Positions 18,930 through 32,239 of a stretch of DNA of 64,000 nucleotides are shown piece by piece. The stretch's first letter is position 1; each line of letters opens with the position of its first letter. Both the position numbers and the translations under genes were made by a program. The stretch lies in assembly GCA_934045905.1 (NCBI GenBank), contig OW203767.1:18417073-18481072 (forward strand), written 5' to 3'. This DNA comes from Leuctra nigra (taxonomy: Eukaryota > Arthropoda > Insecta > Plecoptera > Leuctridae). Below the pieces are notes generated by a model. The model did no database searches. It saw nothing but the letters and a program-made list of their open reading frames with translations, and had not been told where the DNA came from.

Positions 18930-21780
18930 CAGAGAGATAAGAAAGATATTTAGTTAAATGGTGTAATATCTTTTCACGTCACAAACAAATTTACTTTATT
19001 CTGAAAACAAGGCATAAAACAGTGACGTGTTTATTACATAAGATCAAGGACAGCTAAACGTGTGGAGGTTTTATGGAATGGTGTAAAATTTATTGTTGTT
19101 TAGTTCATTATGATAATATATCTAAATTAATTCGAATGTTGATGACATTATCAATTGAGAATCATGTGTGGAATGTTTGCGGTGAAATTCCTGGACAGTC
19201 AAAAGACAACAGTTATATGTATTCACGTATATGACAGCTTGAAAATGCTAACTGGAATTAAATAAATATAGAAGTATAGCTATAATTTGTATTATTCTTT
19301 ATACTACGTTGCTATAGAAAAATTCAAGTTATTTCCGTATTTACTGAAATCATGTGAATCATGTTTGTAAAATCCTCTCTACATTTGGTTTCTATTACAT
19401 ATCATTTATAATGCACAGTAGGCAGTTTTCATCAAATGTGGTGAGGACATACTTTTCATTTTACCGTCCTGGACAGAAAAAAAAACCCTTCTTAGATGTA
19501 GAATTAATTCTAAGCATAATTTATATAAAAACTATAATTGAAATGAAGTTATAAATAAATTAAATGTTTATGATCTCGATGAACAGAAAGTATAAGTAAT
19601 AAGTGATCGTCGTGCATTGATGTCTCCAGCCGTTTTCGCCGTGAAATGTTCCATTCTGTTTGCGCTCGTTTCAAAGATATGATAATATTGGATCAAAGAG
19701 AAATTGACATGCCTACTTTTATTGGTAAATTCTTGCCCCAATGTTTCATTTAAAAGAGAATTGGGCATTGTTGCATGTTTCCATCAATTTCATAGAACAG
19801 TTATAAATGTCTGTAACATTAAAAAATGCTACACAATTTTATCCAACATATTTTAACTACAATAGAAGTCTCAATAAGCGATTGCATGTCATAATTTTGA
19901 ACTAAATTTTACGCATGAAATGATTTGCTAAAACGAAACAACAATCTGACTAAACTGGTTCCTTGTCTGAAATTGAAAAGTATCTCTTTTGGTGCCTGGC
20001 AGCTAGTGTTTTACATTCATATAGGAAGCTATCTTGCATTGTGACAACAATGTTAGTCTCTACATTTGACATTTCTCCACTTCTTTCTTATAATATCAGA
20101 TTTAGAACGAGGCATTTCACTTTTTGCAGATCCGGAGATTAAATCTTTAGAGTTTTCGGTCCTTTTGTACCCTTTCTTTTAGAGATTAAGTATATTCAGA
20201 GTTGTATTATGAATTATTACCTAATAGCACGCACTTTAAATTTGAATGAGAGCAAATTTAGGTTTACATTCGCTTTTAAAAATTAGTTCCATTGTTCGTT
20301 AGATAAAAACTACAATGCAGAAAATATTTCTCTTCCCAAATGACTCATGTCAACCACAATTAGATCATCCTAGCTCAAAATGATTCATCATAAAGTAAGT
20401 AAATTGTTTTAACTACTTGGTTTATCCATAAACATGTATTATTGCGTTATTTTCGACAATTTGAAATGATTTGTTTTATTTCAATACCTCTTGATTACCA
20501 GTGCTCGATTATCAACGCATTTTACAAATCGGTTTCCAGGAGATGATTTTATAGGCTTCTGGCACATTGACGTCATGATTGATTAAGGCTTTAAATAATA
20601 CCAAAATCATTTTTCTCAGTTGAATATTTCACTGGGAAATGTGTATGGAATGTGAATGTGTGTGTATGTGTAATGTGTATGTGTATGGATAGTGCGTATT
20701 ATTTGTACATTGTACTTACTCTTTCTTTCACAAGTAACCATCTCTAAATATGAGATTTGATGAACGTTGGATTGCTGCTGCTAGATCAAATTATTTCCTG
20801 TGGATGACAACATTTTCTTATGCAAAAAGCATATACGCTGTGTTTTATGTATATTGCTTTTTTAAGCTTTATAATCTTTCCTCAGAAATTTAAACCTATG
20901 TTTTGCCTCACGAAATAATCCATCTTCCAATCACCAAATCTTCGTTATTATAATATTCCATTTACTTTACCCGTAAGTGACATTGATTTATGAATATTTT
21001 CGCGTCGTTCTTCTTTGCGGATGACACAAACGAGTGTTTTCTTTCGATAAGCCTTGGTTTTACTCGCACATCTTCTTGAAAACATAATCAATGACCCACT
21101 CAAACCTCATCTTGTGGGGTTCTTGGTTCGAGGCCCGGCGTGAACGACGGCAAGGCGCCTTCCAGCTAATACATTCCAAGAAAAGGTTAGCTGCCATAGA
21201 GTTATGTAATTAATTTGAATTGGGCATTAAGAGGTGAAGTGGTGTTTCTAGTAAAAACATTTTGCAAAGTCATCTTTACAACACAGCAGTTCTCTAGTGG
21301 AAAAAACAATATGATGTTTGCTTTGGAATCTAACATAAATTGAATAAAATAATGATAGGTTATGGTTGACATTTATGATGATTAGGTATACTGGACGATA
21401 AGAAATGAAGGAGAATCACGTTTGAAATGTAGCGCCTGAGCTGTTACTTTTTACTTTGCAGCAATATACCTCGTCCGTCAATCAAATTTAACAAACTTCA
21501 ACGTTTTTATATTTGCCAGCCTCTATTATAAAACGAAAGAAATTGAAGAGTAAACAATTACTATTCATGTAGTTCGCTTTAGGTTTTTAAAGACAATGGA
21601 TCAGTTAGTTCAGAGGTTAAGAAAATAAATACATTGACGGCTCACGTTCTAGCGCGAGAAAAACGCATCAAATTCTCTTAAAAAATTATAACATTCTTTT
21701 GTATACATAAATACATATTTTCAATGAAGTATTGAAACTCATTTCACTGTCTGGAATGAATAATTTTGAAACAAATTTAG
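18930..21780. other. Intergenic, no gene seen
   Basis: AT-rich DNA. It contains the single-unit relative of the 46-bp satellite (19600-19690) and a possible remnant of the GTAACGCGTT family on the minus strand near 20500. A short (GT)-rich tract lies near 20640-20690. Open frames are under 70 codons. Confidence 0.5.
19595..19790 (-). repeat. Dispersed element carrying one unit of the 46-bp satellite
   Basis: Its reverse complement matches 35985-36080: TTTCTCTTTGATCCAATATT, then GAAACGAGCGCA, GAATGGAACATTTCAC and GGCTGGAGACATCAATGC. Here only one GGAGACATCAATGC unit is present, not a tandem array. Confidence 0.7.
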
Positions 21781-21784
21781 ATTT

Positions 21785-21870
21785 CTTTTCGAAGGAACGG
21801 TTTCGATTCACACGTCCAACTTTTCTGACTGATTTTTTTGTGATTTACCTCAGTCGAGAAGCTTAATAAT
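21785..21870 (+). repeat. SINE fragment
   Basis: 'TTTCTGACTGATTTTTTTGTG' region plus ACCTCAGTCGAGAAGC match the SINE body on the + strand. Confidence 0.55.
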
Positions 21871-21879
21871 TAACACATT

Positions 21880-22082
21880 CCTATTTTCTTAGAAATTAAT
21901 TTGTGATCACATCCCTTTCCTTGATGTTGCTCGACCATATGTAGATAAATATACAACGGGCCAGTTAACTTGTGTAAGCTGTATGTGGGTAGGAAGCGGT
22001 CGTGGCCTATAATTGGGGTATCACGGGAATCGAACCCCGTACCTGCAGAATACAAGTTCAGAGCGTTACCTCTGATCCAAAC
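21880..22082 (-). repeat. tRNA-derived SINE with nearly complete head
   Basis: On the minus strand it reads TTGGATCAGAGGTAACGCTC, then an anticodon-arm-like stretch, then a perfect B box (GGTTCGATTCC; complement at 22026-22036). After this comes the ATAGGCCACGACCGC body. This copy best shows the tRNA origin of the family. Confidence 0.7.
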
Positions 22083-22089
22083 ATGTAAA

Positions 22090-22505
22090 TCTGCATGGTG
22101 AATCTATATAGGGGGATTACCCCCCCCCTCCCCTCCCCCCCCCCCCCCATCAACCTCCATTCACCATACAAAATTAAGTTTAGTGTCCAAGAATCACTTA
22201 AAAATGGTTTAAATTCTAAACATATGCCCTATTTGTTGTAATTTGAGCAGTTTATCATCCCAGAATTGATTTTAAAATGTTTATATTTGAAAAAAGTGCC
22301 CTGCGGGGCAACAATTGAAGGGTTTTTTGCATCAGTTTGTGCATTTTAAAGCCCCAGGATCACTTTTAACTGGTTTAAATTCTAAAAAAACGCCCTGTGG
22401 GGCTACCACTGCGGGACTTCCCCCCCCCCCCCCCTCCCCCCCGATTATCCTTCCGGGCGTGGCAATCCTCTCCATGAAGAAAGTAGTTCCTACGCGCCTA
22501 TAGAA
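22090..22505. mobile_element. Poly-C element with GCCCTGCGGGGC modules, copy 2
   Basis: Begins GGGGGATTACCCCC plus a long C tract and contains three ~110-base modules. Each has a 'CCAGAATCACTT' start, an A-run and a GCCCTGCGGGGC-like hairpin. It ends with a second C tract and 'GAAGAAAGTAGTTCCTACGCG', matching 4690-5070. Confidence 0.6.
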
Positions 22506-24188
22506 CACCATCCTCATAAACCTAGCTTCCAAGTCGTCAATAAACATCGAGAATCTTGTGCGCTTGCAAATCAAGTGCTAAGCGTCGTGCACGCAGGAAA
22601 AGCAAGAAGCAAAGTGACTGTATGAACCATGAAGTAGATAATAACATGCTCAGCACGCTTCCATGCAACATTGTGAACCAACACACGTCCCCACCAATCA
22701 GATTCACCACGTGACTATACGTATGTTAAACTAGAGGGGGAAATCTATTAGATATAATGAAATCGGACGCACGGGAATAAAGTCATGAAATGGTCAAGGA
22801 TGAGGAAAGTCTATGGATGTTGGTTTGATGATTTTTAAGAGTAGCATCTTGATAGGGAACGTGTTTACATCTGATGACCGCACATGGGAAGATGGTATTG
22901 CTGCGTCATTGGAGGTCTGCTGTTTCAGAAGTTTACATTAGAAGGGAAATCAATCTGGGCGATATGAATTTCAGTTTCAGTGCTCTTTTCCACAACTACG
23001 TAGTAAAAAAATAAAACTAGTCCCAAAAAATATTTAAAATTGGTAACAAACAGCAAATCTATTATTTTACTATAAAAATTATTTTATTGCAATAATAATA
23101 CTTATAGCAAATTAATAATAAGTAGAATAAGATAGAGAAATTAGAGAATTTTAAATAATTTTAAATTTACAACTGCAGGTTTTCAATGACAATAGCCATA
23201 CCGATGAACGAAACTTTCGCCCAAAGATTGGCACAGATAATAATTTGTGGATTCATTAAAATGTTTCTTAAATAATAATCAAAAGTCTGTTTTAATTATA
23301 ATTTTGCTCATGTAGCGAAATATAGTTTGTCATAATGCAGTTTCAAAGCATTATTTATCGGGATAAAAATGAGTTTTTTTGAAATTTTCAATATAAACTA
23401 GTTATATATGACGATTATTAGGAACAGAATATCTATGAAATAGTTCACAAATTAATAGTTTAATTGATTGATTATACCATATCAGGTCAAATAACTATTT
23501 CTAAAAATGTGCTTTCAATTTGGCCTCGTCGTTTGCAATTCAAGTCTTGTAATGTACACCCCTGGTCATATGTTTTGCCCCGGCAATAAATCTGTTATGA
23601 GTGCTGTACAAAATGCCCTGCACTGACATAACCACGAGACGGCATTATTAACCACTCGGCCCTCGGGAGGTCACGAGCTTGACCGCAGGTCACTAACTTG
23701 CCTCCTTTGCCTTCCTTGTCTTCCTTGCCTTCCTTGTCTTGCTGTCTTGTACTGGCTGGGGGTGGATCATACATCAGGGCATCTGTAAATATATCGTTAT
23801 GAAATTCAAATATATTCCATTTTCCATTTTCAAAGCTTTCAAAGCTAAAAGACAGTGGTAGTAGATGTTCTGCAACATCTGTAACCTCGAACTATAAAAG
23901 CAAGAAAGCTCAAACCAACTGTAAGCTCTAGCGCTGAAACTCGTACATGTGTGCTAGAAGCTTTCAAATATAAACAGCTTTTGCAAGCTTAAGGTTAAGA
24001 AACTCATCAACAAATGTCAATAAATCAACAATATAACATGTTTATTGCAGTTTACTTCGTTCATTTTAACTTCGCGAAGTTGAAGGGAACGGAGCACTGC
24101 AATAAATTTGTTAATATAATAAATATGTTTATTATCCATAAATGGTTCTGAACATCAAATCAACAATCTCGAACTGTTAAAGAACAAT
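22506..24188. other. Intergenic, no gene seen
   Basis: AT-rich, with a short CTTCCTTG tandem tract at about 23700-23745. From about 23890 irregular AAGCT-rich sequence leads into the minisatellite. Confidence 0.5.
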
Positions 24189-24967
24189 ATCTGCAAGCTC
24201 GAGCTAGGAAAGCACATCATGTCCAGCATGTAAAGCTCCTCACATCTGCAAGCTCGAGGTGGAAAGCTCATCATGTCCAACTTGTAAAGCTCCTCACATC
24301 TGCAAGCTCGAGCTAGAAAAGCTCATCCCGTCCAGTTTGTAAAGCTCCTCACATCTGCAAGCTCGAGCTTGGAAAGCTCATCATGTTCAACTTGTAAAGC
24401 TCCTCACATCTGCAAGCTCGAGCTTGTAATGCTTATCATGTCGAGCTTGTAAAGCTCCTCACATCTGCAAGCTCGAGCTTGTAATGCTCCTCACCATGAA
24501 ACTTCCAGCATGTAAAGCTCCTCACATCTGCAAGCTCGAGCTTGTAATGCTCATCATGTTCAGCATGTAAAGCTCCTTACATCTGCAAGCTCGAGCTTGT
24601 AAAGCTCATCACCATGAAACTTCCAGCTTGTAAAGCTCCTCACATCTGCAAGCTCAAGCTTGGAAAGTTCATCATGTCCAGCTTGTAAAGCTCCTCACAT
24701 CTGCAAGCTCGAGCTTGTAATGCTCATCATGTCGAGCTTGTAAAGCTCCCCACATCTGCAAGCTCGAGCTTGTAATACTCATCATGTCCAGCTTGTAAAG
24801 CTCCTCACATCTGCAAGCTCGAGCTTGTAATGCTCATCATGTCGAGCTTGTAAAGCTCCTCACATCTGTAAGCTCGAGCTTGTAAAGCTCCCCACATCTG
24901 CAAGCTCGAGCTTGTAAAACTCCTCACATCTGCAAGCTCGAGCTTGGAAAGCTCTCACGTCTGCAGC
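24189..24967 (+). repeat. ~55-bp palindrome-rich minisatellite
   Basis: About 15 units of 32-62 bases, each with ATCTGCAAGCTCGAGCTTG followed by 'TAAAGCTC' repeats. The 14-bp perfect palindrome CAAGCTCGAGCTTG recurs in most units. Confidence 0.92.
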
Positions 24968-25240
24968 TGGCCACGCGTGTTCGCGGCTCGACTCCGTGTG
25001 ATTTATCGTCTGTTCGTGTGAGATGACCCGAAGCAAGTGCTCTCGATCAGTCAGCGCCATGCAAATCATTGCCAGCGCTCCGCACGCAGCGGCCGGCCCG
25101 AGAACTTGTCTTCCTAGCGGTGCGATATGATTGCACCAGTTAGTTGAAACATTCTGGATCCGGGTTCACTCGGCCTGGAGCCGCTGGAGCCGCTGGAGAC
25201 TGTTGGTTGGATGAGGATGCTAGGAACTATCTCTGCATTC
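24968..25240. other. GC-rich island after the minisatellite
   Basis: Locally GC-rich (CCACGCGTGTTCGCGG..., GCACGCAGCGGCCGG...) in AT-rich DNA, with a short GGAGCCGCT duplication at about 25178-25195. No convincing open frame; possible regulatory or degenerate sequence. Confidence 0.3.
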
Positions 25241-25790
25241 ATTGATGGAATTGTCAGACTTTCAGATGTCATAATTATAAATAGTCGAGAATTCTAGTGG
25301 TATCATTCGTGTGGGTAAAACATTGCAACTGATCCCAATAGGAACTTGAACGTTAATAAATGTGGAATTCTAGAATTTCAAAATGTCATCGGTTCCTTTC
25401 TCTGACTCTTTTCATCCTTTAAACAGATTCTTGGTCAAATAACATTTTTACTAGATATTTCTCAGAATCTTTCACCAATTTGACATTTTTTATTTTTTAT
25501 TTATTTGAATACAATTACATACAATTACGTTCATTAATTTGTCGTTGGTTTGCAGGTTCAAATTTTACCTAGAAAACAGTCCAACGTTATAATTATTTGA
25601 TATTATATTTTGTTGTTTCTTTCTATAAAATTAAATTGTTTCGTCATACTAAAACAATCTTAATCCTATCTTATCTTAAATTTTCGTATTAGAAAACTGG
25701 ATGCTTTTTATTTAAAATCATTTTTACAGAATTTAAAAGATGTTGTATATTTTTTCTGGGATAATTGTAGTTACTTGTAGTCTAGTGTAA

Positions 25791-26165
25791 TCTCCATAAA
25801 AAAACACTCCGTGTAAAAATACCAGCCAAGTCTCTTCAACTAAAAAAAAGAAGAAATCTAAAAATTCAGCACTGAAAAGTAGTGATATCAAAAAACTGGC
25901 CAAGTCAAAACTTTTCAAAAAATACTTGGCGCATCGTGCATATGAATAGTATAGAAGTAGGCCAGAAATCAAATATACTCATCTTTACATATAATATATC
26001 TCTAATGCCCTAAAAAAGCGATGCGCCAAGTATTTTTTGAAAAGTTTTGACTTGGCCAGTTTTTTGATATCACTACTTTTCAGTGCTGAATTTTTAGATT
26101 TCTTCTTTTTTTTAGTTGAAGAGACTTGGCTGGTATTTTTACACGGAGTGTTTTTTTTATGGGGA
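25791..26165. repeat. 375-bp palindrome in Helitron-like copy 2
   Basis: Arms of about 145 bp (left to about 25936, right from 26019) are reverse complements and homologous to the arms of the 2504-2914 palindrome. Confidence 0.88.
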
Positions 26166-26762
26166 ATCACTCCTTTTTTAAGTTTATTCTTACAACTTGT
26201 AACATATATTGTGGCAACAAAGACTATAATTCTTTTAAAAAATATGCCATTTTGATTTGGTTGCTAATTGAACGGTTGTGCTTGTTACTATGTATGCTAT
26301 AAATAATATGCTATGAAGTATAGCGAAAGTTTCGTTCCAATCGGTCCAGCCGTTCTCGAGTTATAGCATCACTTCCGGTTTTCAAAATGGCGACTGACAT
26401 CACTGCCACCTAAACTTTGTATCTAATACATGTTATGTAACATTATAAGCCTTCTGAATATGTAGTAATTGTTATAAGACATGATTTTAGTCAGATTTGG
26501 CATTTTTATGACGTCATTTCCGGTTCCGGTAATAGTATATTTCTATTTCGACTATTGATATTTTATATAGATGGCCGTCCGAATCGTTTGGCGCTTGTTT
26601 CGTCCCGATCGGTCCATCCGTTTTTGAGATATGACGTCACTTCCGGTTTCAAAATGGCGGCTTCAGGTTGGTTTTATAAAAAGGCACCTCTGAAGCCAAA
26701 AGTGCACATGTGGTAAAAATTTCAGATCGATCAGTTCAGCCGTTTAGGCTGTGGCCCTGTCA

Positions 26763-26978
26763 ATGGGGTTGTTCACTGCCATTTGCTCTCACTCGCAGCG
26801 CTAGCGGCATTGGAGGTGCCTCTCTCTGATTGGTTGGTTTCTGAATCCAAGATCTCTGAATCAAACTCCCGCCAAAGTTTAAAAACCTTCCATTCCGCTA
26901 GATGCATTTTGATTGGCTCTCTCCCGGACGATTAGAACAGCAGTGCCATCTACAATAGTTTTGCGTGAACAACCCCAT
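26763..26978. mobile_element. Nested 216-bp inverted-repeat element
   Basis: Perfect 14-bp termini ATGGGGTTGTTCAC / GTGAACAACCCCAT. The interior is absent from the equivalent place in copy 1 (around 4040), so it is an insertion within copy 2. Confidence 0.65.
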
Positions 26979-27311
26979 AGGGTTTCCTGGTATCATCATC
27001 ATCTGAAGAAGAAGAAGAAGAAGAAAAAGCGGTGTAATTTCAGTGTTTTCACGGCCCTCTTGCTCGCAAATAGCATAACCTGTTGTTCCCAAATTAGGTA
27101 TATGGGGTGGGGTGGGCCAAAGCTCGAAATTTAGATATTTCGCAACAATGTGAGATTTTCCAATTTTAAGATCCAGTAGGCCGAAAATGCCATGTTGTTG
27201 CTTACAGTAAAAGTAGTTGGTCTGCTCCTCAGTTTATTAGGCATTTACGGTATGTTGAGTGAGTGTGAGTGTACAGTACGACTTGGCTGGGTGGAGCGAC
27301 CGCTCCACTAG

Positions 27312-30300
27312 ATGTCAGGGTGTCGAAACTAAAATATGCTTCACGTGTTTTCTCCGCTCTACAAAAATACATAATTGCCCTTCAATCATCTAGAACATAG
27401 TCAATTACTCAATTCCCATTCAATTACCTATCTCATTTTTACAACATTGTGAACTATTTTCACGCCACCGTCGAGATAATTCTTTCTAATTACTCTGATT
27501 GCTCGCCTTATTTGACCACCTCCAGGCAGTCTGGACCACCATGAACCTAGGTAACAATTAATAGAGATAAGCGCCGGAGAGTGTGAGTCTGGAGTCTGCG
27601 TACTGGCTACTAGTCTTCAGGAGTCAAAACTCAAATCAATCAAAATCACGAGCCATGCGCATGCGCACATCAAGATAATTCAATTAACTCGGGTGTTTAG
27701 TCTAATTTATTCAGGCCGCGATTTATTTGTAATTATTTTCTATGAGAGATTGTTTTAAATTCAGTATAGCGAATAGGTAATTTATTAATATTCCATGTAA
27801 AATAGTGTTCACGATAGAATTTATGTATTTAAGGGCGTCAATTAATTAATTTAGCTAAAAAATGCTTAGATTCGCAACGTTGTTTCTTTGTAATAAAGTT
27901 GAACAGAAAACTTGAAATGTAATTTTAAAATCTGTGTTTTTTTCTTCTTTTTACTTTTTATTAGTCGCCTCGCAAATATTATATAAGCTAACAGAAGCGT
28001 ATGTCTAATAACACTGAAACTACAAAGATTATAGAACTAGTTAATGGGTTTACATAAAAAATATATAAAAAGTATAATTGCAAGCAAACGGAAATCGAAA
28101 AATTAAAATCGGGTTAAAAAAGTATGTAATTATATTGGTAACTATAGGTTTCAAAATTAATAATGTTGCAAAAGAAATTGTTGCCATAGCAACCCATTGA
28201 ACGGTATTGGGTGATAAACAGATCTGATAGCTGCCACCAATCTCATATCTACTTATAGAGTAATAACTTACTATAAAAGGAAATCTAAATAAGTACGAGG
28301 ATAACAATATGCCATATTTATCCATACACATTTTCCAGTTAAATATTGATCTGAGAAAAGTGTTGTAGGAATCTATTATTTTATCCTGGATACATTTAGA
28401 CCAGGGAATATTGTGACGTAAAGTGAAAGAAGCCTATATGTGTACTGAACCGGTACAATTATAATGAAATGTGCAAACAAAATGCGATTTTAAAAATGTT
28501 TTACGAATAAAGATGGTTTTCCAAAAATACATCAAAACCATTTTACCACTTCCAGAAACAGTGAAATAAGAATCTTCTCATCTTTGAACGTAGGTACTAT
28601 ATAAATACACTATTTCTATTTTAGTTATCTCCCAATCTCATTATTTATAAGCTCTGTAACGTGGTCAGGATGGGCCATCAAGTGTCAAAATGGGGAGGAT
28701 CACGAATAGTGGGCCAAGTGAAAACAAGTTCCCATGAAAACAAGTTCTTCACCATCGAATAATACTTGTAATTGCAACTTGTCTGATTTCAATCAAAAAC
28801 CAAACATTATGCAATATTCCTTCAACACCCAAACCATCTCATACCCCACACACACACACATGATTCATCAGTTATTGTAATTATTCCACCCAAAAGTGCA
28901 CACCACCCTGCAACTAATTGACACCTGGGTCCGTGTGAACTGCCTCGAGACATCTTGGATCACGTGTTTGTTAGACAATTGACACCTCGTTTCCAGATCA
29001 CCTCGCCAGAGTCGAGTTCCCAGGTGAACGAGGAGAAAGATGGCTGCTACAATATTCCGTCGAATCCGACGTTTTAGAACTGAAAACAATGAAAATAGTT
29101 TGAAATGTATTAATGATAATGTGTTAGCTTCACTTATGAAGAGATATGTAGTGTAGTATTACAGTTTTAAAAGAACTTAGTGGCATGCGCCAATTAGCGT
29201 GGCAAAATGCGGAACTAATGATTCAAAATCAAAATCCACAAGTATATCTTAGAAGGGCATATACATATCTATTTGTAATACAATGTATGAAAGCTTGGAA
29301 AAATAAACAAACTTGAAACTTGAAACATTCAAAATTCAAACTGACATTCGAATTTTTCTTTCCTACTTATTTAATCATCGCGCTACATAATGTGTGTTTA
29401 TTCTTGCAAGGGATAATATAATATTGTAACCTTTTCAACCTCATTTTGAGGTTACACAGTGAATGTTAGGACTCTTTAGACGATATTGTTTTGTTAGTTT
29501 TGAAATTGTCTAAAAGAATTTTTTGTTATCACGTTTATCATGAAATTGGTAGTTTTAGTTAGCTTTTAATTATAAGTATTAGTTTCATTAAATTTTTTGA
29601 TAGTTGTAGTAGTACTTTAAGCATCCTGAGGCAAGTCATTTTATTCAATAAAGATTGTTATGTTGTTTGTGATAGTAATTATGTGGGCACAATAAAAATA
29701 TGTGTGGTGGATTTGGGAAGGATTTTGTCTTGAAAGCTTTATTTTTATTACCATTAATTGAATTCATGTGTTACACTATTTTATAATATTTTTTTATATA
29801 GAGATCATATCATATTTAAAAATAAAAATAATATTTTAATATTTTAATTGTTTTTTACTTATTACTAGCTACTGCGTAACCCACTAGCCTCACTAGTGGC
29901 GTTACGAGATCTAATCAGCCTCTAGTGGCTGTGTTTCTACATCCTCCGTTCCCATAGCGACCGTGTTGGGGGTGTAGCCGCCCACACCCACTAATTATTT
30001 ACACACCTACACATCCAACATGTGCATGCATGTGTCAGGTAATCGGGCTCGCAAGGTTTACTTTTCGGGGAACATAAAGCATTGGTCGGATTTATGTAGC
30101 GGTCTAATTGAATCTACTAAGTGAAAGATGTATTACTCTGTGTTTTTTAATGTTATTCAGTGTGTAGACAAGTATTTGCGTGAGGTCCTGGGTTTGATTC
30201 TGCTACCTAGACATAGTGATTGTGGTTTGTCGTGATTTATACCATATTTTGAGGGATTGGGTCTAGAAAAATAATAATAAATTGCGTTTTTCCAACTGAA

Positions 30301-31533
30301 CTAAAATAGTCTCACTGAATTATTGCTATTGTTAATGATAACGTAAAATAGCGACAAAAGTTAAGTTATTTTAATTTTAAGAATATTGTTAAATTGTTAT
30401 TAAATTGTTGGAATACAACGAAAATACTAGCAGAATTACAGTTTAGTACATTATCTCAAAAAGTTTTTAATAATTCTCTTTTGTATTATCATTTCAAAGC
30501 GATCACAATAAGTCAACGTCATAATTCAACGTCATAATTCAACGTCATAAGGCAAGGTCACATACTTTATGCAACAGATAAAAATCTCACAGTTGTTTTG
30601 ATCCAAAAGGAAAAACAAACCCAACTCGTAATAAATTACTTAATATAATGGTATAATGAAGTAACATGATCACATTGATTATTGCATCAAATAAATTCTA
30701 AAAGATCATAAAAATTAAGTTTGAAAGTTAATTAGAATATTACTATTGCGCATGCGCTTTCACTGAAACTGCCGATGTTTATAATTAATTCAATTATAAA
30801 TTCACTTCACACACTGGGCTGACAGCTGGTATAAAGTGAGTGAATACTTTTTGCCCCGGAGACATGTCGTGGCAAAGAGTTCAATTGTCTTCAATCTAGT
30901 CATTTGTCGATTATTGTTCAACCATCGAGATTAATTATTGTGATTGCGATCCAGCGTTTGTCGGTAGTTGAAGTATTATTATTATCTTGTTCATTTTTAG
31001 AATTGTCTATAAATATTAAGATTCGTTCCGAGATTTTTTGAGCAGCGATTTATTGCAAGCATAAGCGTCTGCAATGGTTCGTTTAAATTTGAAGTGAAAG
31101 GTTGTACATATGAAGAGTTAAATTGTGTCAATTAACCTTTTATTTGTAAGCATCTATAAAAAGCTATTTCCTCAAGCCAAAATTTAAATAAGCATAAAGT
31201 GCATTTTACACCCGCTCTAGTGTAGCCAAAAACAAAAAATTTCGCTGCGCGGCTATTTTAGGCGTGATTTTATTGCTAAAAAGTAATAAGTTTATTATAT
31301 ATATTTACTAAATAATTTTTAATTATTTTAAGACATTTTCAGTCTGTGTCACAAAAAGGTAGGTTGTTTCCAAAAAATTAAATTTAAAGACACTAAGATC
31401 CACAAAAATTTAAAATGATTTTGCATTTAATAAAAGCTTCACAAGACAAAGGAGAGTGTCAAAGTGCCATTTAGTTTTTGTAGTAGGTGTTCAGTTTATT
31501 TAATACATTTATTATTTGTTTATTTCATTTCAT
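27312..31533. other. Intergenic, no gene seen
   Basis: AT-rich DNA without recognisable genes; longest open frame 93 codons. Holds a (CA)n tract near 28850, the hairpin at 29875-29906, a short triple repeat of AATTCAACGTCAT at about 30510-30550, and a possible SINE fragment near 30180-30260. Confidence 0.5.
29875..29906. repeat. Short hairpin
   Basis: CGTAACCCACTAG and CTAGTGGCGTTACG form a 13-bp stem with one bulged base around a 5-base loop. Confidence 0.6.
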
Positions 31534-31594
31534 TTTTATTTATTTTTATTTTATTTTATTTTATTTTATTTTATTTTATTTTATTTTATTTTAT
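31534..31594 (+). repeat. (TTTTA)n microsatellite
   Basis: About twelve pentanucleotide units. Confidence 0.9.
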
Positions 31595-32239
31595 ATAAAT
31601 TACATAATATATTTCATTGATTCCCAACGCATGTAGTTTAAAACATCTAGTTTTGACTTAAATAAACAAATTGATTAATTGATTAGAACATTTTCCCCAC
31701 AATCACAAAACACTTAGAAACGGTCACACAAAACTATTACCAAGTTGTAAGGTTAAACTAAAACACCAGTACAATTACGCACAACACTCTGTACATGGCG
31801 AACAAGTATTAAATATGTAAATTGTTCCCCGGTTCGATCCCCATCACAATACCTCTGTCGTCTCCAAGTAAAGAGGCTTGTAAGCTGAGAGAGAAAATTG
31901 CAATTCAATTACGTATTATGCAAATATTGTCCTACTGTTTTTAAGTTATTTCTCTTTTACTTTCGCGCTGTGTATAGAATGGTTCAGCACGATTTCTACA
32001 TTAATATGAAAATAATGACTCATACCATACCATGACATACCGGACATACCAGTCCAGCAGCGACGATTCTGGTTTCAACGCAAGATTCAAGTTCAAAAAT
32101 GGAATTGATTATGGAACTAGATTAAATTGAGGCAGTTAACTAGGCTAGATAATAGATAATTTGAAAGATTAGGATTAAAAATAGATGCACATTTATGGAG
32201 TGCTAGTTCAGGGACTTGCTGTAGACTTGCTCTACAATC

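Larger units (their letters stand above)
25791..27311 (+). mobile_element. Helitron-like (HINE-type) element, copy 2
   Basis: Same plan as 2504-4382: left palindrome 25791-26165, two 'TTCCGGTTTCAAAATGGCGG' modules instead of four, and a GAA tract. The 3' tail has stem GTGGAGCG/CGCTCCAC (27291-27308) and CTAG (27308-27311). Subterminal pair CCAGCCAAGTC (25822-25832) / GACTTGGCTGG (27280-27290) is perfect. A separate inverted-repeat element is inserted at 26763-26978. Confidence 0.62.

Noticed and set aside
25985..26255. Lys/Phe-rich open frames around 25.7-26.3 kb (e.g. KKKKKSKNSALKSS)
   Set aside because: They lie in the arms of the palindrome and appear on both strands because the arms are inverted copies.
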